The notes beneath the pieces were generated by a model. The model searched no databases. It saw nothing but the letters and a program-made list of their open reading frames with translations, and was not told where the DNA came from. A stretch of 64,000 nucleotides of DNA. Source: JAHBWV01 sp964588385 (lineage in GTDB: Bacteria > Planctomycetota > Phycisphaerae > Phycisphaerales > UBA1924). This document shows, piece after piece, positions 38,848-48,031 of the stretch. The stretch lies in the NCBI GenBank assembly GCA_964588385.1, contig CAZPPG010000002.1:58941-122940 (forward strand), written 5' to 3'. The translations under genes were made by a program, and so were the position numbers. Within the stretch, counting starts at the first letter, position 1. Each line of letters begins with the position of its first letter.

Positions 38848-40011
38848 TCATCCTGCGAACTTGGCGTCCGTCCACACCGCACCCTTGCGTGCGCTCTCGA
38901 CGACGCGCTCGATGAAGTGCACGCCCCGAGCCCCATCGCGCACGGTCGGGAACTCCGTCGCCAGTCCTTCCGGCTTGGCGCCCGCCTTCTTCGCGGCGAT
39001 CGCATCGATCGCGCCGCGATAGATGTTCGCGAACGCCTCGATGAACGCCTCCGGATGGCCGCCGGGCAGACGCGTCGCTCGCCCCGCCTCCGGCCCGACG
39101 CCCGGCCCCGAGCGCGTGAAGATCTGACGCACGCCATCGCGGGGCTGGAACAGAAGCGAGTTCGGCTCCTCCTGCCTCCACGAGATCATCCCCTCGGTGC
39201 CGTACACGCGGATGGAAAGGTTGTTCTCCTCACCGACGCACACCTGCGAACACGTGAGCGTCCCCTTCGCGCCGCCCTTGTAGCGGATCAGGATCGCCGC
39301 ATCGTCATCGAGCTTGCGCCCGGGCACGAACGTCGTCAGGTCGGCGCACACCGACTCCATCTCCAATCCCGTAATCGTCGCGACGAGATTCTCCGCGTGC
39401 GTGCCGATGTCGCCCACCGCCCCCGCCGCGCCCGACCTCGCCGGATCCGTCCGCCAATCCGCCTGCTTCTGGCCGCTGGATTCGAGTGGCGTCGCCAGCC
39501 AACCCTGGTGGTACTCGACAAACACCTTGCGGATCGTGCCGAGCTTGCCTGCGCGCACCAGCGACGCGGCCTGCTTCACCATCGGGTAGCCCGAGTAGTT
39601 GTACGTGACGGCAAAGACCACGCCCGACTTCGCAACGGTCTGCACAAGCTCATTGGCCTGCGCCGACGTGTGCACGAGCGGCTTATCGCACACAACATTG
39701 ATCCCCGCCGCGGTAAAGGCCCTCGCCACCTCAAAGTGCGTGTCATTGGGCGTCACGATCGACACGAAGTCGACGCGATCGCTCGCCGGCCGCTTGAGTT
39801 CGCCCTCCAGCATCTCTTTCCACGATCCATACGACCGATCCGGCGCAAGGCCGAGGTCCCTCGCCGAAGCCCTCGCCTTCTCCGGCGTCGATGAAAGCGC
39901 CCCCGCGACCAGCCGCGCCTTGTTGTCGAGGGAGACCGCCATGCGGTGGACCGCGCCGATGAACGCCCCTTGCCCGCCGCCGACCATGCCGTAGGTAAGT
40001 TGAGTTGTCAT
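38848..40011 (-). CDS. Gfo/Idh/MocA-family oxidoreductase
   Basis: 387 aa. The Rossmann start is TYGMVGGGQGAFIGAVHRMA, and the family lysine is in NVVCDKPLVHT. The C-terminal domain has GDIGTHAENLVATITGLE. Enzymes of this family oxidise or reduce sugars and inositols with NAD(P). The start at 40011 removes a spurious N-terminal extension. Its start is 4 bases after the stop of the sugar isomerase gene at 40016-41014, so the two form an operon for a sugar pathway; no signal peptide is present, unlike its two Tat-exported relatives. Confidence 0.92.
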   Translation of the reverse strand: MTTQLTYGMVGGGQGAFIGAVHRMAVSLDNKARLVAGALSSTPEKARASARDLGLAPDRSYGSWKEMLEGELKRPASDRVDFVSIVTPNDTHFEVARAFTAAGINVVCDKPLVHTSAQANELVQTVAKSGVVFAVTYNYSGYPMVKQAASLVRAGKLGTIRKVFVEYHQGWLATPLESSGQKQADWRTDPARSGAAGAVGDIGTHAENLVATITGLEMESVCADLTTFVPGRKLDDDAAILIRYKGGAKGTLTCSQVCVGEENNLSIRVYGTEGMISWRQEEPNSLLFQPRDGVRQIFTRSGPGVGPEAGRATRLPGGHPEAFIEAFANIYRGAIDAIAAKKAGAKPEGLATEFPTVRDGARGVHFIERVVESARKGAVWTDAKFAG

Positions 40012-40015
40012 GTGT

Positions 40016-41014
40016 TCACTTCTTCTCAAACGCCTTATCAAACGCCAACCCGCTCGGCGAGAAATCCATCGCTCGGACAAACTCCACCGCTTCCGTCGCC
40101 CCGTGCACGCGATCCATGCCGCAGTCCTCCCACTCCACCGACAGTGGCCCCGTGTACTTGGCCCGGTTCAGAGCCCGCGTGATCTCCTCGAAGTCCACCT
40201 CGCCCCGTCCCGGCGACCTGAAGTCCCACCCGCGCCGGTGATCGCCGAACGACAGGTGCGACGCCAGGATCGATGTCTCACCATCCAGCGTCCGGATCGC
40301 ATCCTTCACGTGCACGTGGTAGATCCGGTCTTGGAACGCATCGATGAACTTGACCGGATCAATCCCCTGCCACACCAGGTGCGACGGGTCGAAGTTGAAT
40401 CCGAACGCCGCCCGTCCCTTCAATGCATCGATTGCCCGCCGCGCCGTGTGAATGTCGTACGCGATCTCGGTCGGGTGGACCTCCAGCCCGAACCGCACAC
40501 CCGCGCGATCAAACTCGTCCAGAATCGGGTTCCACCGATCCGCGAAGTCCTTGAACCCCGCATCGATCTCCGACTGCCCGGTCGGCGGGAAAAAGTAGAG
40601 CTTGTGCCACACGGATGAGCCTGTGAAACCGTTCACGACCCTCACGCCCAGTTTCGCCGCCGCCTGCGCCGTCTTCTTCATCTCCTCCGCCGCCCGCTGG
40701 CGCACGCCCTCCGGCTTCCCATCCCCCCAAACCCTGGGCGGCAGGATCAGCTTGTGCCGCTCGTCGATCGGGTCGCACACGGCCTGCCCCACCAAGTGAT
40801 TGCTGATCGCAAAGCACGTCAGACCGTGCTTCTTCAGGATGTCCCAGCGCGAGCGGCAGTACGCATCGCTCGAAACCGCCTGCTCCACATCAAAGTGGTC
40901 GCCCCAGCACGCAAGCTCCAGCCCGTCGTACCCCATCTCCGAGGCGAGGGCGGCCATCTCTTCCAGCTTGAGGTCGGCCCACTGGCCGGTGAACAGGGTA
41001 ACGGGTCTTGGCAT
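40016..41014 (-). CDS. Sugar phosphate isomerase/epimerase (xylose-isomerase-like TIM barrel)
   Basis: 332 aa of the AP_endonuc_2 TIM-barrel family. Metal-site features are visible: FGLEVHPTEIAYD (Glu), NFDPSHLVWQG (Asp, His), HVHVKD and LSVEWED (Glu). AAGGAGT precedes ATG 41014. It is co-transcribed with the Gfo/Idh/MocA gene. The pairing is typical of inositol or keto-sugar catabolism; the substrate is not visible. Confidence 0.92.
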   Translation of the reverse strand: MPRPVTLFTGQWADLKLEEMAALASEMGYDGLELACWGDHFDVEQAVSSDAYCRSRWDILKKHGLTCFAISNHLVGQAVCDPIDERHKLILPPRVWGDGKPEGVRQRAAEEMKKTAQAAAKLGVRVVNGFTGSSVWHKLYFFPPTGQSEIDAGFKDFADRWNPILDEFDRAGVRFGLEVHPTEIAYDIHTARRAIDALKGRAAFGFNFDPSHLVWQGIDPVKFIDAFQDRIYHVHVKDAIRTLDGETSILASHLSFGDHRRGWDFRSPGRGEVDFEEITRALNRAKYTGPLSVEWEDCGMDRVHGATEAVEFVRAMDFSPSGLAFDKAFEKK

Positions 41015-41205
41015 GGGGCGACTCCTTGGTCCGAAGGTGGGAGACCATGGTAGTGGAAGTCAGTCGGGGGCAGGAGCCCGCGTTGCGGGTCCGGATCCAG
41101 AGAAAGGTCGGCTTTACGGGGCGCGAAGAGGTCTTTACACTCGGACCCCACCCAAACCCCGGCGTTCCACGGGCCGCCCCGTGAACGCAGAGCGAGATCC
41201 ATGCG

Positions 41206-42450
41206 ATGAACATCCCACCGGCCCCCGGCTTCCCATCGACTCCAGCCCACAGCGCAATCGGTGCCCGCCTCTCGGTGATGATGTTCCTGGAGTTCTTCCT
41301 CTGGGGCGCGTGGTACGTCACGATGGGGCCGTACATGGCCTCGCAGGCGATCGATGCCAAGCTCATCGGCTGGGCCTACACCGTCGGCCCCATTGCCGCC
41401 ATCATCTCGCCCTTCTTCCTCGGCATGATCGCAGACCGGTTCTTCGCCACGGAGCGCGTCCTTGCGGCGATGCACATCCTCGGCGGCGTGACCCTGTGTG
41501 CGGCGCCTGCTGCCGCGGGAGTCTCCCCGCTCGCCTTCATCGGCGTGGTCTTCCTGCACATGCTCTGCTTCATGCCGACCCTGGGCCTGACCAACACGCT
41601 CAGCTTTCACAACATGACCAACGCGCAGAAGCAGTTCCCCATGATCCGCGTCTGGGGCACCATCGGTTGGATCGCGGCAAACTGGGTCATCTCGCAGATG
41701 AAGTTCGATACCTCTCCCAACATGTTCTACGTCGCCGGCGCATCGGGCGTCCTGCTCGGCCTCTACTCGTTCTCTCTGCCGCACACGCCGCCCCCGGCCA
41801 AGGGCAAGGTGTTCTCGGCGCGTGATGCGCTCGGGCTGGACGCACTTGCTCTCCTCAAGACACGGTCGTTCGCCGTCTTCACGCTCTGCTCGTTCCTGAT
41901 CTGCATCCCGCTCGCGGCGTACTACGCCTTCGCGGGTGAGTACGTCGGCGCCTCAGGATTCACGAAACTCGCGCAGACGATGTCCTTCGGCCAGATCTCC
42001 GAGATCGGCTTTATGCTCATCATGCCCCTCTTCTTCGCGCGGCTGGGAGTGAAGTGGATGCTCCTCGTCGGCATGGCGGCATGGGTCGCGAGGTACGGTC
42101 TCTTCTCGTTCGCAGCAGATGATCAGGTCAAGTGGATGGTGCTGACTGGCATCATCCTCCACGGCATCTGCTACGACTTCTTCTTCGTCACCGGGCAGAT
42201 CTACGTCGACCAGAAGTCCACCCCCGCGATCCGCGGCCAGGCGCAGGGACTCTTGGTCCTCGTGACGCAGGGGCTCGGTCTCGGGCTCGGCGCTCAGATC
42301 ATGGGACGCGTCGCCAGCGCGAACACGGACGCCACAGGCATTCGCGATTGGCACACCATCTGGATGATCCCCGCCGTCTTCGCGGCCGTGGTCATGGTCA
42401 TCTTCTTCGTCCTCTTCAATGAGAAGAAGAAGCCGGACCTCACCGCATAA
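41206..42450 (+). CDS. Nucleoside:H+ symporter-like MFS permease (NupG family)
   Basis: 414 aa with about twelve membrane helices. The first helix LSVMMFLEFFLWGAWYVTMG and the motifs GPIAAIISPFFLGMIADRFF, RVWGTIGWIAANW and HGICYDFFFVTGQIYVD match the NupG/XapB nucleoside symporter family. In this phylum the family is often linked to sugar-isomerase and Gfo/Idh clusters, so sugar or nucleoside uptake is likely. It is flanked by isomerase genes on both sides. Its end overlaps the convergent isomerase gene by 11 bases. Confidence 0.9.
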   Translation: MNIPPAPGFPSTPAHSAIGARLSVMMFLEFFLWGAWYVTMGPYMASQAIDAKLIGWAYTVGPIAAIISPFFLGMIADRFFATERVLAAMHILGGVTLCAAPAAAGVSPLAFIGVVFLHMLCFMPTLGLTNTLSFHNMTNAQKQFPMIRVWGTIGWIAANWVISQMKFDTSPNMFYVAGASGVLLGLYSFSLPHTPPPAKGKVFSARDALGLDALALLKTRSFAVFTLCSFLICIPLAAYYAFAGEYVGASGFTKLAQTMSFGQISEIGFMLIMPLFFARLGVKWMLLVGMAAWVARYGLFSFAADDQVKWMVLTGIILHGICYDFFFVTGQIYVDQKSTPAIRGQAQGLLVLVTQGLGLGLGAQIMGRVASANTDATGIRDWHTIWMIPAVFAAVVMVIFFVLFNEKKKPDLTA

Positions 42451-43315
42451 GCCGCTCAATCATCTCCCTTGCCGCTCCGATGTCCTCGACGCGCGTCTCC
42501 CCTCCCTCGCGCTCGATCACCAGATCGATCGTCCGCGCCCTCCCCGACGCGTCCTTCAGACGTCGCACCACCTCCACAAACGCCGCCCAGTCCACGGCGC
42601 CAGTCCCCCCACGTACCTCTTCGCCCCACGTCCCCGGCACCTTGGTCGGCTTGGCGTCCTTGATGTGCACCTGCCGGATCCACGGCGCAAGGGCCTTCAT
42701 CGCCGCGATCGGCTCACCCTTCCCATAGAGGATCATGTTCGCCGGATCGAAGTTCACGCCCAGATCCCGCCGGTTAATCTCCTCGAGCACCTCGATCAGC
42801 GTTTGGGCCGTCTCCTGACCGGTCTCCAGCGCGACCTCCGCACCCACCGCCGCGAACGAGTCCACAACCGCGTTGATCCGGTCGATCAGCACGCGCCGCT
42901 CCGGGTTGCTCTTGGAACCCGGCAGGTATCCGGCGTGAAACGTGACCAGTTTCAGCCCCAGGCGCTTGGCAATCTCGGCGTTGGCCTTCGCCGCGAGCAG
43001 GTTGTCGGCCCATGTGGAATCCAGGCGCACGCCCCCCGTGTGCTCGATGGTCTGGAGCGAGGTGTAATCCTCGTTCTTGCACGCCATCATGCCCGAGACG
43101 ATGGTGATGCCGGCTTTGGCGAGTGCGGCGACCGTTTCCTCAAGATCCCAGTTGGCGGCCTGTACCCCATCCGGCCCATGAATCTGGCCCCCTTGTCGCA
43201 GGGGGTCGAGCGCGAGCTGCACGCCCGAAACTCCGCACGAACGGGCGAGCGCGGCCAGCTCCGCGCCGGAGTTGGCCCGCAGGGACCACGAACACACTGC
43301 GACTCTGCCAATCAT
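42440..43315 (-). CDS. Sugar phosphate isomerase/epimerase (TIM barrel)
   Basis: 291 aa. It starts MIGRVAVCSWSLRANSGAEL with GGAGAATC upstream. Family features are EVALETGQETAQTL (Glu), GVNFDPANMILYG (Asp), VHIKDAKPTK and LVIEREGG. Same superfamily as the 40016-41014 protein, but only distantly similar in sequence. Probably cytoplasmic. Confidence 0.9.
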   Translation of the reverse strand: MIGRVAVCSWSLRANSGAELAALARSCGVSGVQLALDPLRQGGQIHGPDGVQAANWDLEETVAALAKAGITIVSGMMACKNEDYTSLQTIEHTGGVRLDSTWADNLLAAKANAEIAKRLGLKLVTFHAGYLPGSKSNPERRVLIDRINAVVDSFAAVGAEVALETGQETAQTLIEVLEEINRRDLGVNFDPANMILYGKGEPIAAMKALAPWIRQVHIKDAKPTKVPGTWGEEVRGGTGAVDWAAFVEVVRRLKDASGRARTIDLVIEREGGETRVEDIGAAREMIERLMR

Positions 43316-43393
43316 GCAAAGATTCTCCGAGCGAAAGGGCGCGGTGGATGGGGAAATACCATCGGCCGAATGCGCAGGATTCGGCCAAGCCAC

Positions 43394-43421
43394 TTGCGGG
43401 GAACGGCCCGTCTTGTATGCT
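43394..43421 (+). promoter_or_regulatory. Candidate sigma-70 type promoter
   Basis: TTGCGG (43394-43399) and TATGCT (43416-43421) with a 16-base spacer, upstream of the Tat-exported Gfo/Idh gene at 43537 and probably its downstream partners. Confidence 0.35.
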
Positions 43422-43536
43422 GGTGCTTTGGGCGAATCCTGACGGATTCCGCACCGGTCTATGCCGCATGGCGGGCCGCGAGGTGCGGAAGGGCCGCGAG
43501 GCGAGGATTCGGCATCGTTTGATCGAAGGAGCGACC

Positions 43537-44871
43537 ATGCACGGTTCAACGAATCATCAGGGCGCGGGCAACTCCCGGCGCGATTTCCTTGTCAAGACTG
43601 CGGCTCTCGCCGGCGCGGGCGCACTGCTCGCCGGCGCGGCTCGAAAGCCCTCGGCCACCGGCCCGTCGGCCGCCATCAAGCCCGCCAAGCGAATCCCCGT
43701 CGCGGATGGACAACCCATCCGTCTGGGCGTCATCGGCGTGGGAGGCATGGGCACCGGCCACTGCGATGCCATCATCAAGCTCACCAAGGACGGACGCACC
43801 AACGTGCAGATCGTCGCTGTCTGCGATGTCTGCGACTCTCACATGGCCCGCGCCAAGAAGCTCTGCGAAGACAAGCAGCCGGGCGTCAAGGTTGACTCCT
43901 ACCGCAAGCACGAGGAGCTGCTGGCCCGCGACGACATCCACGCGGTCCTGATCGCCAGCCCCGAGCACTGGCACGCGCAGCACGCGTTCGACGCGCTGGC
44001 CGCCGGCAAGGACGTGTACCTCGAGAAGCCGATGACGCTCCGTCTGGACGACGCCATCGCGCTCCGTGCGTACGCGCTGAAGAACCCCGACACGATCCTG
44101 CAGATCGGCACGCAGATGATGCAGTTGCCGCGCTATCACGAAGCCCGGAAGCTCATCCGCTCCGGCGAGATCGGCCACCCGACGCTCGCCCAGACCAGCT
44201 ACTGCCGGTCCTCCAAGGACGGCGAGTGGAACTACTACGGCATCGATCCGAACTGGAAGCCCGGCGAGAACCTCGACTGGGACCGCTGGTGCGGGCCGCT
44301 CGGCTCCCGCGAGTGGGATCCGAAGGTCTACGCCCGCTGGCGCCGCTATCGCGACTACTCCACCGGCATCATCGGCGACCTGCTCGTCCACGTCATGACC
44401 CCGCTCCTGCTCGCCCTCGACTCGCCCTGGCCGACCCGCGTCGTCGCGTGCGGCTCGCACATCATCGACAAGGCGATGGAGAACCACGACCTCACCAACC
44501 TCACCATCACGCTCGAGAACGGCGCCCAGATGATCGTCGCCGGCTCCACCTGCAACGAGGTCGGACTCGAGACCATGATCCGCGGGTACAAGGCCAACCT
44601 CTACCTCGGCGGCGTGAACTGCCAGGTCCGCCCCGAGCGTCTCTTCGTCGACGAGATCGAAGAGCGGACCATCAACTGCGCCGACATCGGCAACGATCAG
44701 GATGTCCACCGCTGCGCATTCTTCGATTGCGTGCGCACGCGCAACGAGCCGCCGGCGGGCGTCGACCTCTCCACCAAGGTCATGGTCATCGTCGATCTTG
44801 CCACGCGCTCCATGTGGGAGGGCAAGGCGTTCACGTTCGATCCGAAGACGATGACGGCCTCGCCGGCGTAA
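43537..44871 (+). CDS. Tat-exported Gfo/Idh/MocA-family oxidoreductase
   Basis: 444 aa. A twin-arginine signal is in NSRRDFLVKTAALAGAGALL. The Rossmann motif is LGVIGVGGMGTGHC, and the lysine motif DVYLEKPMTL is intact. The C-terminal part (LDWDRWCGPL, NDQDVHRCAFFDCVRT) resembles the glucose-fructose oxidoreductase-type exported family so abundant in planctomycetes. AAGGAG precedes ATG 43537. It starts a set of co-directional genes with apbE (7-base gap) and another Gfo/Idh protein. Confidence 0.94.
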   Translation: MHGSTNHQGAGNSRRDFLVKTAALAGAGALLAGAARKPSATGPSAAIKPAKRIPVADGQPIRLGVIGVGGMGTGHCDAIIKLTKDGRTNVQIVAVCDVCDSHMARAKKLCEDKQPGVKVDSYRKHEELLARDDIHAVLIASPEHWHAQHAFDALAAGKDVYLEKPMTLRLDDAIALRAYALKNPDTILQIGTQMMQLPRYHEARKLIRSGEIGHPTLAQTSYCRSSKDGEWNYYGIDPNWKPGENLDWDRWCGPLGSREWDPKVYARWRRYRDYSTGIIGDLLVHVMTPLLLALDSPWPTRVVACGSHIIDKAMENHDLTNLTITLENGAQMIVAGSTCNEVGLETMIRGYKANLYLGGVNCQVRPERLFVDEIEERTINCADIGNDQDVHRCAFFDCVRTRNEPPAGVDLSTKVMVIVDLATRSMWEGKAFTFDPKTMTASPA

Positions 44872-44878
44872 TGCAGAC

Positions 44879-45856
44879 ATGATCCACAGAGCGGCGTGCT
44901 TCGCGATGGGGACGCGCTTCGAGCTGGTGCTCGACGACGCGGATCCCTCGCGCCTCGGACCCATCGCGGAGCACGTCCTGGAGGAGATCACGCGCTGGCA
45001 CGATCGCCTCTCGCTCTTCAAGCGGGATTCGTTCCTCTCGTACATCAACGCCCACGCGCCGCACACGCCCGTGCCCCTGGAGCCCGAGCTCTTTGACCTC
45101 TTTGAAATCTGCCTTGGAATCAATCGCGGCTCCGAAGGAGCGTTCGATCCCGCCGTCGCCCCGCTCATGTCCGCGCTCGGACTGCACAAGGACGCGATCG
45201 GCGCAAACCACACCGGTCTGGAACGCCAGGGCATGGCGGCCGTCGAGCTCGACCACGATCGTCGGACCATCCGGTTCGCTTCGCCCGGAGTTGTTCTGGA
45301 CCTCGGGGCCGTCGCCAAGGGCTTCGCGCTCGACATGGCCGCGGCTCACCTGCGGGAGTTCGGCATCGAGCGAGCCCTCATCCACGGCGGCTCCAGCAGC
45401 ATTGTCGCCATCGGATCGCCGCCCGAGGCCGACGGCTGGCGTATCGCGCTCGGGCCGGACACCGATGCGCCCGTCATCTCGCTCTGTGACGGCGCGCTCT
45501 CGTTCTCCGCGCCCCACGGACGCAAAGTGGAGACGCCCGACGGCGGCGCGCGGGCGACGCACATCCTCGATCCCAGAACCGGCGCGCCCGCGGGCGCCAG
45601 CGTCTTTGCCGCCGCGGTCGCCTCGGCCCTCACGGGCAACGCGGTTGATCCATGGCCCTCCACCCGATGCGAGGCGTGGTCGACAGCGCTCGTCGTGCTC
45701 GGCACGCGTCCGGAGTCGATGCCGGATACGCTCACGAGTGTGGTCGCGACCGGAGCCGCGCCCCCTCGCCAATGGTCGATCGTGGGGCCGCATCGTCCAT
45801 ACATTTCGTCTCCAACCCCACCAGCGCCCCCGGTTTCGCCCGGCCCGCGCTGCTAG
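44879..45856 (+). CDS. apbE: FAD:protein FMN transferase (ApbE family)
   Basis: 325 aa. ApbE attaches FMN to Thr residues of target proteins such as NqrB/C and RnfD/G. Visible motifs: FAMGTRFEL, AFDPAVAPLMSALG, VVLDLGAVAKGFALDM and THILDPRTGAP. Unlike most ApbE proteins it has no signal peptide or lipobox (it begins MIHRAACFAMG), so it may act in the cytoplasm. It has a Pro-rich C-terminal tail. No target with a DxxTS/AT flavinylation motif was noticed in the neighbours. Confidence 0.92.
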   Translation: MIHRAACFAMGTRFELVLDDADPSRLGPIAEHVLEEITRWHDRLSLFKRDSFLSYINAHAPHTPVPLEPELFDLFEICLGINRGSEGAFDPAVAPLMSALGLHKDAIGANHTGLERQGMAAVELDHDRRTIRFASPGVVLDLGAVAKGFALDMAAAHLREFGIERALIHGGSSSIVAIGSPPEADGWRIALGPDTDAPVISLCDGALSFSAPHGRKVETPDGGARATHILDPRTGAPAGASVFAAAVASALTGNAVDPWPSTRCEAWSTALVVLGTRPESMPDTLTSVVATGAAPPRQWSIVGPHRPYISSPTPPAPPVSPGPRC

Positions 45857-45865
45857 GAGCCTTCC

Positions 45866-47137
45866 ATGTCAGGAACCGAGATTCAGGGCGCTTCGCCCGC
45901 CGGAGCCCCGCTTGGCCGTCGTGAGTTCATGCTGACCACCGGAATCGCGGGCGCGGCCGCGCTCGCATTGACCCCCGAGTGGGCCTTCGCGGGCGCACTC
46001 GGCGCGGCGCCCATCAACGTGGCCGTCGTGGGCGCAGGACGCCACGCCCGTTCGATCCTTGATGAGCTGGCAAAGTTCGAGAACGTGAAGGTCACCGCGA
46101 TCTGCGACATCGTCTCATCGCGCCTCGCGGCCGCGCTCCGGCGCGTCCAGGGCGCGACCGGATACGCCGATCACAAGGAGATGCTCGCCAAGGCCACCGA
46201 CGTGACGGCGGTCTTCGTGGTGACCCCGACACACACGCACAAAGCGATCGCGCTGGACGCGATGGCCGCGGACAAGCACGTCTTCATTGAGGCTCCGCTC
46301 GCCCACACCATTGAGGACTGCGCGGAGATCGCCAGGGCGGCCCGTTCGTCAAGCAAGGTGGTGCACGTCGGTTTCTACGCGCGCTCGAATCCGATCTACA
46401 AGCTCGCCCGCACGTTCTTCCGCTCCGACTCGGTGCGCGACCTTGTGTGTATGCGGGCCCAGAGTAACCGCAAGAACGAGTGGCGAGTCCCAGTTTCCGA
46501 CGCCAAGGACGAGAAGGCCCTGAACTGGCGCCTCGATCCCGAGGTCTCGATCGGGCTTCCGGGCGAGCTGGGCTCTCACCAGGTGGACGTCTTCAACTGG
46601 TATCTCGGCAAGTATCCCGTCTCGGTTTCGGGCACCGGCTCCATCCGGCTCCACAATGACGGCCGAACCATCCCCGACACGACGCACGCCACGTTCATGT
46701 TCGAGGATGGTGCGCGGCTCGACTGGTCAGCCACGCTCGCAAACTCCTACGAGGGGCAGTACGAGGTGCTCTACGGCACCAACGCCGCCATCAAGCTCGC
46801 TTGGACCGCCGCCTGGATGTTCAAGGAGGCCGATGCGCCGACGCAGGGGTGGGAGGTCTACGCCAATCGCCAGCGCTTCCACAACGATGAGGGCATCACG
46901 CTCATCGCCGATGCGACCAAGCTCGCCTCGCAGGGCAAGCTGAAGGAGGGTGTGGGCCTGCCCAATCCGCCTGTCTATTACGCCATCGGCGACTTTGTCG
47001 ACGCCATCGCCAACGGCAAGCCATCGGTGGTCACCGCGGAAGAGGGATTCCGCGCCACCGCGATCGCGATCCTCGCCAATCAGGCCGTGATGAAGGGCGG
47101 CGTCGTCCCCATCGACATGGAAAGCTTCAAGGTCTGA
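45866..47137 (+). CDS. Tat-exported Gfo/Idh/MocA-family protein lacking the EKP lysine
   Basis: 423 aa. A Tat signal (PLGRREFMLTTGIAGAAALA) and Rossmann motif VAVVGAGRHARS are present. The usual EKP motif is EAP here (residues 142-144; KHVFIEAPLAHT), replacing the lysine that binds the cofactor and substrate and suggesting altered or lost catalysis. The C-terminal domain (GELGSHQVDVFNWYLG) looks normal. It follows apbE by 9 bases and is in one operon. Confidence 0.9.
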   Translation: MSGTEIQGASPAGAPLGRREFMLTTGIAGAAALALTPEWAFAGALGAAPINVAVVGAGRHARSILDELAKFENVKVTAICDIVSSRLAAALRRVQGATGYADHKEMLAKATDVTAVFVVTPTHTHKAIALDAMAADKHVFIEAPLAHTIEDCAEIARAARSSSKVVHVGFYARSNPIYKLARTFFRSDSVRDLVCMRAQSNRKNEWRVPVSDAKDEKALNWRLDPEVSIGLPGELGSHQVDVFNWYLGKYPVSVSGTGSIRLHNDGRTIPDTTHATFMFEDGARLDWSATLANSYEGQYEVLYGTNAAIKLAWTAAWMFKEADAPTQGWEVYANRQRFHNDEGITLIADATKLASQGKLKEGVGLPNPPVYYAIGDFVDAIANGKPSVVTAEEGFRATAIAILANQAVMKGGVVPIDMESFKV

Positions 47138-47185
47138 TCCGGCTCGCCGCCCAACGCCCCTCCGCATCGAAACAGGATCCACCGC

Positions 47186-47944
47186 GTGACACAGCTTCGG
47201 CACCTCCCTTTCATGGCTCGCTTCGGGCTCACGATGCTGATGCTCGTGGTCGTCGGCGGCCTGGGCGCGTCGGCAACGCACCTCCTCTGGCACCATGAGA
47301 ATCGCGACGACCAGAAGGGCGTCTCCTACGACGATATCGCCGGTGCGTACCACGGCGTCAGCGCCGACGCCCCGCTCGTTCGTGCGATGGCCAGAAACCA
47401 CCCCCCGGAACTCCCCGAGGCCTCGCGCAAGGTGCTCAACGACTGGCTCGCCTCGGGCAGGATCAGTGAGGATTACGACAACATCGACCTTGGTGACAAC
47501 GCCCCAGACGCGATCATCGCCAACAACTGCGTCTCCTGCCACAGCCGGAACTCGGCCGACGCCGAGGCCCGCAAGATCCCGCTCGAGTTCTTCGACGACG
47601 TGAAGCGCCTGGCATTTGCCAGGAACATCCAGCCGACGGACATCAAGATCCTCGCCGCGTCCACCCACACCCACGCGCTCGCGCTCGGCACGCTCTCACT
47701 CGTCATGGGCGCCATGCTGCTCGTCTCCCGCTTCGGAAAGGGGCTCGGATCCCTGCTGATCGGCGTGTCCGGTCTGGCGCTCCTGGTTGACCTGGGTGCC
47801 TGGTGGCTGGCACGCGACAACGAACTCTGGGTGAAGGCAATCCTCATCGCCGGTCCGGCATACGCCGCAGCGACCGGGCTTTCCTGCCTCCTCGTGATCG
47901 CGGACCTCTGGCTGCCCCGCCGGAAGAGCGAACCCGCGAAATAA
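47186..47944 (+). CDS. Membrane protein with a c-type heme motif
   Basis: 252 aa from GTG 47186. One N-terminal membrane helix (about 13-35) is followed by a soluble domain with C115-VSC118-H119, a single CxxCH heme site, and then about three more helices (about 157-240; LALGTLSLVMGAMLLVSRFG, LLIGVSGLALLVDLGAWWLA). The heme would lie on the outer side of the inner membrane. It probably belongs to the same operon as the exported oxidoreductases and could pass electrons for them. No family is assigned. Confidence 0.8.
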   Translation: MTQLRHLPFMARFGLTMLMLVVVGGLGASATHLLWHHENRDDQKGVSYDDIAGAYHGVSADAPLVRAMARNHPPELPEASRKVLNDWLASGRISEDYDNIDLGDNAPDAIIANNCVSCHSRNSADAEARKIPLEFFDDVKRLAFARNIQPTDIKILAASTHTHALALGTLSLVMGAMLLVSRFGKGLGSLLIGVSGLALLVDLGAWWLARDNELWVKAILIAGPAYAAATGLSCLLVIADLWLPRRKSEPAK

Positions 47945-48031
47945 TGCTGGTGTTCGTAAAAGATTTGGAATCGATGGCACGGATCTGAGGTACGCTATCA
48001 CCTGTTCGGGTGTCTCCCGCGGAGGTGCATC

